From positions 154,806-218,805 of the forward strand of contig CAJUHT010000001.1 in the NCBI GenBank assembly GCA_910586035.1: a stretch of DNA of 64,000 bases, given 5' to 3'. The translations under genes were made by a program, and so were the position numbers. How positions within the stretch are numbered: position 1 is the first letter of the stretch; every line of letters begins with the position of its first letter. The DNA comes from an uncultured Christensenella sp. (GTDB taxonomy: Bacteria > Bacillota > Clostridia > Christensenellales > Borkfalkiaceae). The notes under the pieces were generated by a model. That model made no database searches and was not told the DNA's origin. It was given only the letters and a program-made list of their open reading frames with translations. Positions 55,501 to 61,009 of this stretch are shown here, in pieces.

Positions 55501-56856
55501 GTTGAACTGCGTGAAGGTAGAATAATAATGCGACTCAACAATGTTAATATCGGAGTAAACGTTTTTGATTGTAATAGAATCGTAAACAAGCCCCGCTATA
55601 CCGCCGGCTGCGGTATAGGGATTGCCCATCGTTTCAACGCCCGTAGTGCCGAAATTTTTTCCCGAACCGGACGAATTGCTACCGTAACCGCCGTTGCCGG
55701 GCGTACCTTTAACCGAGCCGCGCACTTCCATTTCGCCAATTGCAAAACAGTCCGTAACCGTGCCGCGCGTATCGCCGACTATGCCGCCGCCGTACACGTT
55801 TCCGCGGGTGCCGCCTTTTCCGCCGTGCCCGCCCCTGTACGTGCTGTACGCCGAACGCCCCGTTCCGCCGAAGCCGCCGTTGCTTGCGCCTACGCGGATA
55901 TATGCGTTGGTATAGCAACCTGATATGGTTCCCGCTTCGGTTGAATCGGGATTGTCGGGATTGTTATAAAGAACGGAAGTTATGCCACCGCACTTGGCGT
56001 CGCCGCCCCTGCCGCCTACACCGCCTTGACCGCCTACGCCCGCAGACTTGGCGTTACTACCGGGTCCGCCGTTGCCGCCCGCGCCGCCCCAGGCGTAAAC
56101 GCTACCTACAAACGAACAGTCGGTAATATTAGTGCCGTCGCTTATGCCTACGATACCGCCGGCATAACCGTTTCCGCCGTTACCGCCAGTGCCGCCCGTT
56201 TTACCCGCGCCGCTACTGGGAACGCCCGCTTCGCCGCCTGCGCCGCCAGTGCCGCCCCAAGCGTAGATAAGCCCCCTTACCTGACAATTGGAAACCGAAC
56301 TTGCCATTGCGCGACCCGCAATACCGCCGGAAACAACCGATGACGCCGAGCCGCCGTTACCGCCGTTGGCGTTGCTTGGCTTAACCGTACCCGCTTTACC
56401 CGTTGCCGAATACGTAGATACGCTTACGTCCTCTAAAATGAGATTTTTAACCGTAGCTTTGGATATATATCCAAAGAAACCGCTGTGATTAGCCGTGCCT
56501 ACAACGTTAGCCTGCGCAACGTAAAGCCCGCGCACGGTATGATTTGCGCCGTCGAATATGCCCTTAAACGGCGTGTTGGACGAAACGCCGATGGGCACGA
56601 AAGTCGTATACTTCAAATCGATATCGACGGCAAGTTGAACGTGCTTGCCGACATATGCGTTACCGCCGTTTACCGAATCCCTGAAAACTTTCAAATCATC
56701 GGCGTTTGTTATCAGATAAGGAGAATCTTCGGTACCGTTGCCCGAAAGCGCCACCGAAGTAATTTTTACAAGCGGCACAATAAACGCGCCAAGCCCCATA
56801 AGCACAAACAGCGCGCAAAGAATGATAATGCCTATTCTCTTTCTCTTTAAAGTCAT
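46513..56856 (-). CDS. Giant GLUG / FIVAR repeat surface protein with C-terminal dockerin
   Basis: A protein of 3,447 residues. I chose ATG 56856, which has GGGAGG about 6 nt upstream; a longer opening has no support. Residues 7-32 are a signal peptide or anchor. Four GLUG blocks follow, to about residue 1880; each opens with an I-x-N-x-D-x-L/F segment and a D-I/L-D-L plus P-I/M-G phrase, and closes with W and GLPxLK. The first block alone holds Gly-rich loops (about residues 145-390). About 19 FIVAR-like helical repeats (about 75 residues each) span 1884-3290. The end, about 3370-3435, is a dockerin with two calcium loops, GDINGDGKVNAVDKAQLN and CDINGDAKINAIDKAQLN. No LPXTG motif is seen. 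It probably acts outside the cell in adhesion or matrix. Confidence 0.85.
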   Translation of the reverse strand: MTLKRKRIGIIILCALFVLMGLGAFIVPLVKITSVALSGNGTEDSPYLITNADDLKVFRDSVNGGNAYVGKHVQLAVDIDLKYTTFVPIGVSSNTPFKGIFDGANHTVRGLYVAQANVVGTANHSGFFGYISKATVKNLILEDVSVSTYSATGKAGTVKPSNANGGNGGSASSVVSGGIAGRAMASSVSNCQVRGLIYAWGGTGGAGGEAGVPSSGAGKTGGTGGNGGNGYAGGIVGISDGTNITDCSFVGSVYAWGGAGGNGGPGSNAKSAGVGGQGGVGGRGGDAKCGGITSVLYNNPDNPDSTEAGTISGCYTNAYIRVGASNGGFGGTGRSAYSTYRGGHGGKGGTRGNVYGGGIVGDTRGTVTDCFAIGEMEVRGSVKGTPGNGGYGSNSSGSGKNFGTTGVETMGNPYTAAGGIAGLVYDSITIKNVYSDINIVESHYYSTFTQFNTRLAGIAGVIEFDSEIVNAVSLGTDYEAEETAVGNAFSPIATFKDATVAAATQGASDNLRYPSELNYTNHNPSDIVACDVNAMGDRCAPITAADNLTLGGVFNGFDTNKWEIQEGVNGNRPVLKALPFKEIPKLVYEINTRDELIDLARRVNSGEPIYDLTININSDIELGEWTPMGVGVIKTPAHMVINGNNHVLSNMQVTKTTDYKGFIGYALNVVVSDLTIEDPYITGNGGNYVGGVVGNVNWSGKFINCHVTQSNKPSAQNAVLRGKSYVGGIVGQLVGFGRSGEIINCSNTVKIHCVTASNTNTSLYVGGISGRVYWTNIEQCYSTADVVCDAYNTTWTYYAGALVGSLSFSSNVKNCFATGNVTTGNEGAFIAYVDHTSRNSSIENCYYTGNVTYNFNNNSILNGATMRAGGLISRLQAINTTLKNNVILTAKHTFASNMKNTGYRRFGNLYSAIEPYTYNGYTSTSTPVMLVAGGTGRYAYIRNNTKANNNFYNSKVSWGLGCVTKSGSIASHSYFIDTSAQRASVDYYAMTSETKQAWWRDTANYDYENVWEWNEDIGLPTLKANKYSVPGMAGSAIEIENEDEFISFRNSVNAGNNFAGKTLRLVADLDLSGMTWAPIGKSSTVYFAGTFDGNGHKISNMYVNYAAANKGLFGAAIGATIENLTMVNPVIASTAFNNTGAVLGWSQSCIVKNCHVVGGSIVSSASNVGGVIGYAGKTGVVIENCSSTFDPAADINANLKLSLTGKLYVGGIVGNVASTAAGGAVITKCYSTRNVNSTTHYVGGIAGITAGANISECYSTGSAVTTAGHSAAGIVGRLNTYAATVDNCFSTGDIQSYSSTKDVSSYSGGIVGIVGVTGCRITNCYVAGKVLSTSNIATSHSGAGGIAALANVKTTNIGGCAVLSGKVAAASIVKDSSHFVYASAMANGYTTGYPTALAGKSNFYSNDTVIGFRRNSSSYAAAHIYHGTIMPADKFTQTETYQDSVYGLGWDFDNVWARQDGVNGGLPYLKALGVPVHDLGSRFNPVQINTKDDLAAVSENVKNGHCYNGLYLEQTADIDFAGMGPIGYDVSHCFAGSYNGLDHKLTGVNITATKGLTAPFGYVKYAEFKNISVIKPQVKQTGTANGNAGGLVGYSLTHLNMDRCAVIGGSITNQGTQIGGLIGCANIGHNTITNSFATAKITAGKYAGGLVGLFRSGEIKKCYARADVTATLSNGYGAGGLVGVGEYITRVYDSYAMGNISDKSTSTWAIAGGVVGVFHQNSNYVHRSYFVGTLSATTTLSTSSSTTAHVAGIVGYSNAASCTNQVKDCVSLATSITATATRSTNYCQAAQIVSGAQSTSYMITAANRTGNYALSTVTGKANKQNSNKGTRVQANVQLESAEEFKVNCTVLLPSWNINGGSVWAHSAEINDGLPTLRGLPADNSDLDSLINTARSYNAEDWSVATYSVLMAAADAAEAAAETMTDEEKVAHMKAINDAIIGLRPETGELQRLYDDIVTNKLPYKEWFVNFATMDSSLTLAKTVLEEDSNKYMNKDVMLAYSTLLMADTNLVVNKFKLNETIIKANNVVESDYKPEDWQGLQKEKMYAVSVNNNANATAREVAEAWAALEAVIAGLKIDKSKLEARIKEAYEALGGTVEFVDEKVVLNSEGKLSDDKFESVANFNQVFASAVAAYEDEMALGTTVAQMVYDLGVALNNLTIDKSALKDEYNKASLLQAGQYTASTWAAFEAAYGEAGRVLNEPAAKPNQFIAYSNMVDVALENLVAAVNGLMIDKQQLIELIKVAEEELLNEDIYDPSSLEQLREALAVAIEVRDDDGATAAAISSAATNLNDAILNLRINIEFLKDKIAEAQVYLKEENAKYYTQQSITDLDAAKTAAQLCVDDCEGLDTNNVDSQLLQRVKQVTRDLQSALDNILANLDLLKEYISIVSDESREDYIGNVGYAEESVLSIQALGVAAQKMIDDNGGAPSNADVIKGIKDFEYAIANMKADKTALAERVREVGAWTNAKHRQDNDGNWIMDENTGELKVFVVYSTVTWDLMQAALAEARDVVNDANATVEQVKNAGEKLEQGIENLRIDTEELAMRIEKAESILAKTDLYTAESLAALQLKYNDAVIVYNNIEQNLVRETIDHVQEVLDTLVKYIDSVVIDPAMIREYIAISRAQAENQAYYTELSYKALVTQTDMVEELINDKIIEQDVYDFIDIIVNAMNGLEIVTAQLEQAIYTANGLDSQYITAATYQPVLDAKVAGDAWLSGYASGAIPTENYEDKFNAVEDYKVKVKALNDAIDGILPDVDNYRAFINSKKPVLDGAYSSEGLENLSTAIANAEKALGTEAEEEFSYYVAVENVEAILAAIEALTPDTTALQEFIEQKTAEMHTLHTEPEVDEEGNEGEADPEYIGVEMLTYEYYTPASYDELLKAMTAAQLIVDNSRDFTIEEVDNALIVMQTAYANLVLDKSMLQELIDECKTLNKEYYVAASYAALEAQIVESQAYCDGDDNVIANYVAEYFALDNIKSHLQFDTSALEVLKARAEELLAAAGKADGEEGKRYFTFGSVETLRAMLQEADEFSPDGGSEEGDDTAVDQAYRMICVALSNAIDGLVDLGALRDKLTEAKKYNNDDGKFNAETFAALQSAIADAEAVYASVNSTKIDVGDAIAALEAACRELKLDGASLQDLIAEAKAIVTQSDEGERVFAIPGLTELIVQIAIAEDFVASGSVDKEEFDRVKDALSQAMYAIVELTELIEKINAANKFVADNPNTDGKWTEISYQTLLDAIKTAESARDDDNVTAEQVAEQVAAMTDIERYLTLSGISGGDAFKLIEGNQIYKFVDADGNEVEEHSAENPAYLVNLALGDSLADILTQFENTDVKAFKADGETEITDFAATNVATGIILRTYKNGEVSDQITLVVKGDINGDGKVNAVDKAQLNAYFVGTKLLEGAYKLACDINGDAKINAIDKAQLNAYFVGTKDIYAGLSVKGEQNV

Positions 56857-57088
56857 TGCCGACCTCCCCCGCCCCCATTTACCTTGCCGCTCAAAACGGC
56901 TTTTCAACGGCTGTAAAACCCAATTTCTTGGGTTTGCGGTTTGCTTTTGTAATCTTCTTTCTCAGGCAAAATTTCGTTACAATTAACATCGTTTGCGCAA
57001 TGCATTAGCATTGCGCCCTCTCTTTTTGCCGTAGGGAAAAAGGCTCTTACGTAAAAACGTAATAAGCCGCGTATAATTTTTCATTAAA
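56857..57088 (-). promoter_or_regulatory. Long structured leader of the giant gene
   Basis: About 225 nt lie between the predicted start of transcription and the ATG. They hold three perfect hairpins: TTACGT/ACGTAA (57048-57063), GCGCAATGC/GCATTGCGC with loop TAAT (56995-57016, top-strand reading), and AACCCAA-GAAA-TTGGGTT on the transcript (56934-56917). The last has a GNRA loop and is followed by GCC/GGC pairings up to the ribosome site. No known riboswitch core was recognised. Confidence 0.5.
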
Positions 57089-57118
57089 ATAATAACACGC
57101 TATAAAATATTTTGTCAA
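57089..57118 (-). promoter_or_regulatory. Promoter of the giant-protein operon
   Basis: TTGACA (57118-57113), 18-bp spacer, TATTAT (57094-57089) on the minus strand, about 230 bp before the ATG. Confidence 0.75.
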
Positions 57119-57180
57119 TATTAAATCATTAAAAAGTAAATTTTTTCGCGTATTATACTATATTTTAGTGCATAAAAAGG

Positions 57181-57220
57181 AAAAAGTGCGCGCAAAAATA
57201 CATTTTTGCGCGCACTTTTT
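57181..57220 (-). terminator. Terminator of the SipW-type gene
   Basis: Perfect 18-bp stem of AAAAAGTGCGCGCAAAAA and its complement (57181-57198 and 57203-57220) with a 4-nt loop and flanking T run, 5 bp after the stop. Confidence 0.9.
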
Positions 57221-57225
57221 ACATA

Positions 57226-57879
57226 TTATTCCATTCTTCCGGTATCCTGCGTTTCACCGCCGTCTTCCCGCAGTTGTCCGTCTTGCGTTTGACTGTTTTC
57301 GCCGCCCCCCGCAGTTGTACTTTGCTCTTTCGAAAGCCTTACAATCTTTAAAATCTGACTTATTATAAACGGCAAAGCGATTACCGCCAGAATTATGAAG
57401 ATTCCGTACCTTCCTATAAAACCGAACACTTTTCCCCAGCCCGCCGAGCTGTACGTGCATATGCCCAACAGATTTTCCGCAGTAACTTTATCGCTGTCGG
57501 GGTTGGGATTGGTAACCGTATTTTTGCCCTGCGTAGTAATTTCTCCGCCGTTTATTTCAATAACCGCGTGAACGATGCTCTGCCCTTTAAGCGCCGACGG
57601 AAAACCGTCCCCCGCCGTAAAAACAATATAATCGCCCACCTTGACGTCGTTAAAATTACATTCCTTAAACACAATTAAATCGCCCGTCATTATATAAGGT
57701 TCCATAGACGGCGTTTGCACAATGGCAAAAGCCGTTCCGAAAAAACTTACGGGTTTATTCTTTGCGCGGCACACTACCATATTTATAAGTATAGCCGCAG
57801 TTAAAACTATTATCAAGCCCGTAAGCACCGTACATATTACCGACAGAACTTTTTTTGCGGGCTTCTTTTCTTTACTCAC
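57226..57879 (-). CDS. SipW-type signal peptidase (Ser/His)
   Basis: A 217-residue membrane peptidase of the archaeal/ER class. The nucleophile Ser58 is in QTPSMEPYIMTGDLIVF, and His104 (KGQSIVHAVIEI) takes the place of the Lys of ordinary bacterial enzymes. There are membrane helices at about 11-37 and 150-178, then a Gln/Gly/Glu-rich cytoplasmic tail. Bacillus SipW processes biofilm matrix proteins TasA and TapA; here the likely substrates are the neighbouring surface proteins, by position only. The GTG start at 57879 overlaps the stop of the preceding frame in GTGAGTAA, which means coupled translation with the coiled-coil gene. Confidence 0.87.
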   Translation of the reverse strand: MSKEKKPAKKVLSVICTVLTGLIIVLTAAILINMVVCRAKNKPVSFFGTAFAIVQTPSMEPYIMTGDLIVFKECNFNDVKVGDYIVFTAGDGFPSALKGQSIVHAVIEINGGEITTQGKNTVTNPNPDSDKVTAENLLGICTYSSAGWGKVFGFIGRYGIFIILAVIALPFIISQILKIVRLSKEQSTTAGGGENSQTQDGQLREDGGETQDTGRME

Positions 57880-58027
57880 TTTTTTTACGCGTCCTTTTAA
57901 CCGTAGTCAGCTTCTTACGCACCACGCGCCTGGGTTTTGCCTTTTCCTTTTCTTCCGCAAGCTCCTTTTGCAGTTTTGCAAGCTTGCCCTCAGCGCGTTC
58001 CGACATTCTTTGCGCGCGCTCGACTTC
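57872..58027 (-). other. Displaced coiled-coil C-terminal part of the upstream membrane protein
   Basis: This frame is open from just after TAA 58030-58028 to its own TAA at 57874-57872. It encodes EVERAQRMSERAEGKLAKLQ, then an E/K-rich coil and a basic end with RRVVRKK and TRKKSE. It has no good start of its own, overlaps the SipW-type start by 8 nt, and directly continues the membrane protein in a +1 frame. It is probably the real C-terminus of that protein. Confidence 0.6.
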
Positions 58028-58598
58028 TTACCACTTCAATTTCAAAAACAGCTTGCGCCTGCGCACGCGCTCCTGCTGTCGCTTTACTTCCCTGCGCTTT
58101 TCGGTAACCGCTGTCGCCGAGAGCCGAGGGGGCAAACACAAATGTTTTACCTTTTATTTCAACCGTACCCACGGCGTTAAAAGAAAGATTGTAGTTGGTT
58201 TTAAGCGCTTCGCCCTCTTTGAGCAAACCGCCGCCGTCAATTACCACGCCGCCCTGCCCTTCGGAAAAAATAACGTAATAATCGAATTGCGCGGAAAGCT
58301 TGCAATCGGCTTTTATTTTTTCAATCAGCTCGGCATTGTCGTTTAACCCGCCCAACTCGGAAGAATATTTTTCATTGACGTTATGAGAAAGAGTATCCGC
58401 CCTGCCGCCGTAAGAAGCAAATTCCTGCCTGTAAGTCTTTGCGGAATACTCGTTAAAAATAAACAGACCCGCCGCGATTTCAACCAATACGACAATTGCA
58501 ACGAAAACAATCAGTTTCAAAAGAGAAGATTTATTAAGTTGAGGTAAAAACTTTTTCTTTTTCAACGATTTTCCCCCGCCGCTACAACCGCACGGCAT
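57990..58598 (-). CDS. Single-pass membrane protein upstream of the SipW-type peptidase, frame broken near its 3' end
   Basis: The frame gives 202 residues: a short Gly/Cys and Lys-rich start (MPCGCSGGGKSLKKKKF), a membrane helix at about 28-50 (LLKLIVFVAIVVLVEIAAGLFIF), and an outside domain (ADTLSHNVNEKYSSELGGLN, FDYYVIFSEGQGGVVIDGGG, GTVEIKGKTFVFAPSA). The last 40 residues (from YRKAQGSKATAG) look unlike a domain and end in NVGTR. A charged coil runs on in the +1 frame to the SipW-type start, so the gene appears frameshifted near 58019-58032 or a little upstream. The function is unknown; TTG at codon 12 is an alternative start. Confidence 0.6.
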   Translation of the reverse strand: MPCGCSGGGKSLKKKKFLPQLNKSSLLKLIVFVAIVVLVEIAAGLFIFNEYSAKTYRQEFASYGGRADTLSHNVNEKYSSELGGLNDNAELIEKIKADCKLSAQFDYYVIFSEGQGGVVIDGGGLLKEGEALKTNYNLSFNAVGTVEIKGKTFVFAPSALGDSGYRKAQGSKATAGARAQAQAVFEIEVVRSRARAKNVGTR

Positions 58599-58695
58599 AA
58601 CACATAATACATTATATCATTTTATATTCCGTTGTCAAGGTCAATGCTAACAAAGGCGGTAATTTAAAACAGTTTTTGTTTGATAATTGCATCGC

Positions 58696-58735
58696 AAAAA
58701 AGGCGGGCGGAAAAAGCAATTCGCTTTTTCCGCCC
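58696..58735 (-). terminator. Terminator of the GLUG lipoprotein gene
   Basis: Stem GGGCGGAAAAAGC / GCTTTTTCCGCCC (58705-58717 and 58723-58735), followed on the minus strand by six T, 18 bp after the stop codon. The bases 58599-58695 hold no gene. Confidence 0.88.
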
Positions 58736-58752
58736 TCAACAGTCGCGGTATT

Positions 58753-60582
58753 TTATTTCAAGGTAGGATAAAATTTATCGTCCGTCGCGCCGAAATCGTG
58801 GAACAGCCAAATTTCTTCGCTCCAATTAAGGTGTTCTCTCTGCCAGCTTGCACTGCGCAAATCGGCTTGCGACGTAGCAGAAACGTTAGTTATTAAACTT
58901 GCAATACCTTCCTCACAATAGCAATTTTCAATTAAGCCGCCATCGTTTACTGCAAACGCGAAGCCGTCGGTTTTTATATCTCCGCCGTTATCGTGTACCG
59001 CGCCCTGCGCAAATGTATTTTCCGCGGCGGAAACATTTTTGCCCGCTATGCCGCCGACGTATGCAGTATTAAGCCGTACACCGTTGTTTACGCTGAAATT
59101 ATAGTGCGCATAACAGTTTTTTATAGTTGCATTATCGCTATCGCCGACAAGTCCGCCAAAATGCGAATCGACTGCGTAAGCGGTTGGCATACCTTCTTTA
59201 AGTTCCGCAGTAACGTTTGATTCCGCATAACAGTTTTCAATCTCGGCTCCGTATGTCTGACCGAAAAGCCCGCCAACGTTTAACGCAAGCGCCACGCAGT
59301 CGCCTTCCTGACTGCCGAATACGCCCAGCTTACCCCAACTTTCGAAAGCGTTTTTACCTATGCCCGCCAAGCCGCCGCAGTCGGCAAAGTAGGAATACTT
59401 GCGCTCAACTGTTTGAGGTAAAGTAATTTTGACTTCCGCCGACGAAGCCTGTATTTTGGCGGTCGTAGCGCCTACAAGCCCGCCAAATTTTAAGCGGGGC
59501 GCTTGCGAATACTCACCGAAATCTTCGCCCTCCGCAATTTCGAGTTTAATTACTCCTTGCACGTGGCAATTTATTATTTCGGAAGAATCGCCCGCTATAA
59601 TTCCCACACTGAAACCGCTCGATTCAAAATTCTCTACCGTACGGATAATTTCGGCATTCTCTACGTTGAGGTTTTGCACCTTGCCCACTAACCTTTCAAA
59701 AATACCCGTATACCAGCCCGCGGAGTTGCGAATTTTCGGACTGATAATCTTGTGCCCGCCGCCGTCTACGCACAGCCAATACGAGGGCTGTGCGATAGGC
59801 TCCTGCACTTCTTCGGGAAATACTATGTCGCTCGTCAGCTTAAAATACACGTAACGCCTTGTGGACACAACTTCGTCCTGCTCCGCAATAGCGGCAAACT
59901 GCTCGTACGTATCAATCAAAAAGGGCTCCTCTTCCGTTCCCACGCCGCCGCTGAAAATCGACGCCGTTGCATACAGCCGAGTGGGCTCCGACGCCTTATG
60001 CGTTGCCGTTTCCTTGTAACGCACGTTCACGTTATACCTGCCGCACTCGGTAAACGTATATGTACCGCTATCTATATATTCCAAAGTGGAATGGTCTACC
60101 CATATACCCAATTCCATCTCTTCGGTAAAGCCTTCAATCGTGCAGGTTTTGCCAGCCATTTTTACGCTAACTTCGGGTGAATCTTTCCTCTCCGCCTTTT
60201 CAAGCGTAACTTGCTTGGTGTACGGCACGCTCGGCAATATGCTTCCGTTTGCCGCGGCTCTCGCCGATACGTTATGGGTAGACCCGGGAGTAAGATTTTC
60301 AAAACGGATACAATATCCTTCCTCGTCTGCCGAGGACGCAGGCGAAAGCCATTCCCCGTCGTCCAACCTGTACTCGGTTGTATAATTACCGTCGGCATAA
60401 TCTGCCCATCTTATACCTATAAAATCAGTTCCCGCAAACAAAACTATATCCGTCGGACTAACCCCGTATTCTGGCGGCGTGTCGCGGTTATTATCGCCGC
60501 CGAAATTGCAGGCGGTAAAACCAAACGCACAGGTGGTTAAGGCGATTAAAAACAAAGCAATAAACAACAACTTTTTCCTCAT
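58753..60582 (-). CDS. GLUG-repeat surface lipoprotein
   Basis: A 609-residue lipoprotein: signal MRKKLLFIALFLIALTTCAF with lipobox FTAC (Cys25). Residues about 40-130 look like a fibronectin-type III fold (DIVLFAGTDFIGIRWADY, NLTPGSTHNVSARA), and about 130-205 like an Ig-like domain. Then one GLUG block begins GTEEEPFLIDTYEQFAAIAEQDE and carries FGGLVGATT, GGLAGIG, GGLFGQT, FGGLVGDS and VGGIAGK. It shares this architecture with the giant protein's blocks. ATG 60582 has AAGGAG 7 nt upstream. It has its own promoter (with a G run) and terminator, and lies upstream of the peptidase genes. Confidence 0.85.
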   Translation of the reverse strand: MRKKLLFIALFLIALTTCAFGFTACNFGGDNNRDTPPEYGVSPTDIVLFAGTDFIGIRWADYADGNYTTEYRLDDGEWLSPASSADEEGYCIRFENLTPGSTHNVSARAAANGSILPSVPYTKQVTLEKAERKDSPEVSVKMAGKTCTIEGFTEEMELGIWVDHSTLEYIDSGTYTFTECGRYNVNVRYKETATHKASEPTRLYATASIFSGGVGTEEEPFLIDTYEQFAAIAEQDEVVSTRRYVYFKLTSDIVFPEEVQEPIAQPSYWLCVDGGGHKIISPKIRNSAGWYTGIFERLVGKVQNLNVENAEIIRTVENFESSGFSVGIIAGDSSEIINCHVQGVIKLEIAEGEDFGEYSQAPRLKFGGLVGATTAKIQASSAEVKITLPQTVERKYSYFADCGGLAGIGKNAFESWGKLGVFGSQEGDCVALALNVGGLFGQTYGAEIENCYAESNVTAELKEGMPTAYAVDSHFGGLVGDSDNATIKNCYAHYNFSVNNGVRLNTAYVGGIAGKNVSAAENTFAQGAVHDNGGDIKTDGFAFAVNDGGLIENCYCEEGIASLITNVSATSQADLRSASWQREHLNWSEEIWLFHDFGATDDKFYPTLK

Positions 60583-60611
60583 AACTTTCTCCTTTTTTTA
60601 CTGATAGAGCT

Positions 60612-60640
60612 ATGATACACCTTACCCCCCCCACCGTCAA
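60612..60640 (-). promoter_or_regulatory. Lipoprotein promoter with a G8 tract in the spacer
   Basis: TTGACG (60640-60635) and TATCAT (60617-60612) are 17 bp apart; the spacer holds eight consecutive G on the minus strand (top-strand C at 60625-60632). Gain or loss of a G would move the spacer off 17 bp, as in phase-variable promoters. Confidence 0.65.
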
Positions 60641-60691
60641 GTATTTTTAACAAATTTTGCTTTTTTATTTGGGTAAAATTAAGTATAATGT

Positions 60692-60721
60692 AAAAGCCGC
60701 CGTTTAATAACGGCGGCTTTT
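60692..60721 (-). terminator. Terminator of tRNA-Arg
   Basis: Stem AAAAGCCGCCGTT / AACGGCGGCTTTT (60692-60704 and 60709-60721) with a 4-nt loop and T run, starting 2 bp after the tRNA. Confidence 0.88.
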
Positions 60722-60722
60722 A

Positions 60723-60797
60723 TGGTACTCCCGACGGGAATCGAACCCATAACTAACCCTTAGGAGGGGTTTATTATATCCATTTAACTACGGAAGC
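60723..60797 (-). tRNA. tRNA-Arg (anticodon CCT), CCA encoded
   Basis: A 75-nt tRNA. The acceptor GCTTCCG (60797-60791) pairs with CGGGAGT (two G-U pairs); discriminator A and CCA end at 60723. The anticodon stem AACCC/GGGTT encloses CTCCTAA, giving CCT, which reads AGG. The T arm is GGGTTCGATTCCC. Confidence 0.93.
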
Positions 60798-60828
60798 ATT
60801 GATTTTTATTCTATTGTTCAATTCCCGT

Positions 60829-60924
60829 CCGACGGGAATACTCCGCTTCCGCTCCGTGCCGACAAGTCGGGGCGAACCCATAACTAACCCTTAGGAGGTT
60901 GTCGTATTCTTTAACTACGGAAGC
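60829..60924 (-). pseudogene. Degenerate tRNA-Arg copy with an insertion in the T loop
   Basis: It shares 15 identical bases at the 5' end (60910-60924 versus 60783-60797) and 26 identical bases from the anticodon loop into the T arm (60873-60898 versus 60742-60767) with the intact gene. The D loop has lost its GG, the anticodon stem-loop is 2 nt short, and about 34 nt (60839-60872) sit between GGGTTCG and TTCCCGTCGG in the T loop. It cannot form a normal tRNA. Confidence 0.75.
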
Positions 60925-60944
60925 CTGTTTGTTACAGCCATATA

Positions 60945-60973
60945 ATAATACAACAACCCCGACCAAAAATCAA
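60945..60973 (-). promoter_or_regulatory. Promoter upstream of the tRNA-Arg pair
   Basis: TTGATT (60973-60968), 17-bp spacer, TATTAT (60950-60945). It lies directly before the degenerate copy, so the intact tRNA-Arg would be made from the same transcript. Confidence 0.65.
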
Positions 60974-61009
60974 CTTATTTAAAGGATAAAATTTTACGCG
61001 TATGTAAAT

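Noticed and set aside
55690..56420. GC-rich repeated triplets that resemble a repeat array
   Set aside because: They encode Gly-Gly-x loops in frame in the giant gene; there are no regular spacers, so this is not CRISPR.
56857..57088. Possible cyclic-di-GMP riboswitch in the giant gene's leader
   Set aside because: A GCAAACC stretch and a GAAA loop are present, but the conserved partner segments of that riboswitch class are not.
60723..60924. A complete integrated element bounded by the two tRNA-Arg copies
   Set aside because: Only about 30 bp lie between the copies, with no integrase or cargo; at most a footprint remains.
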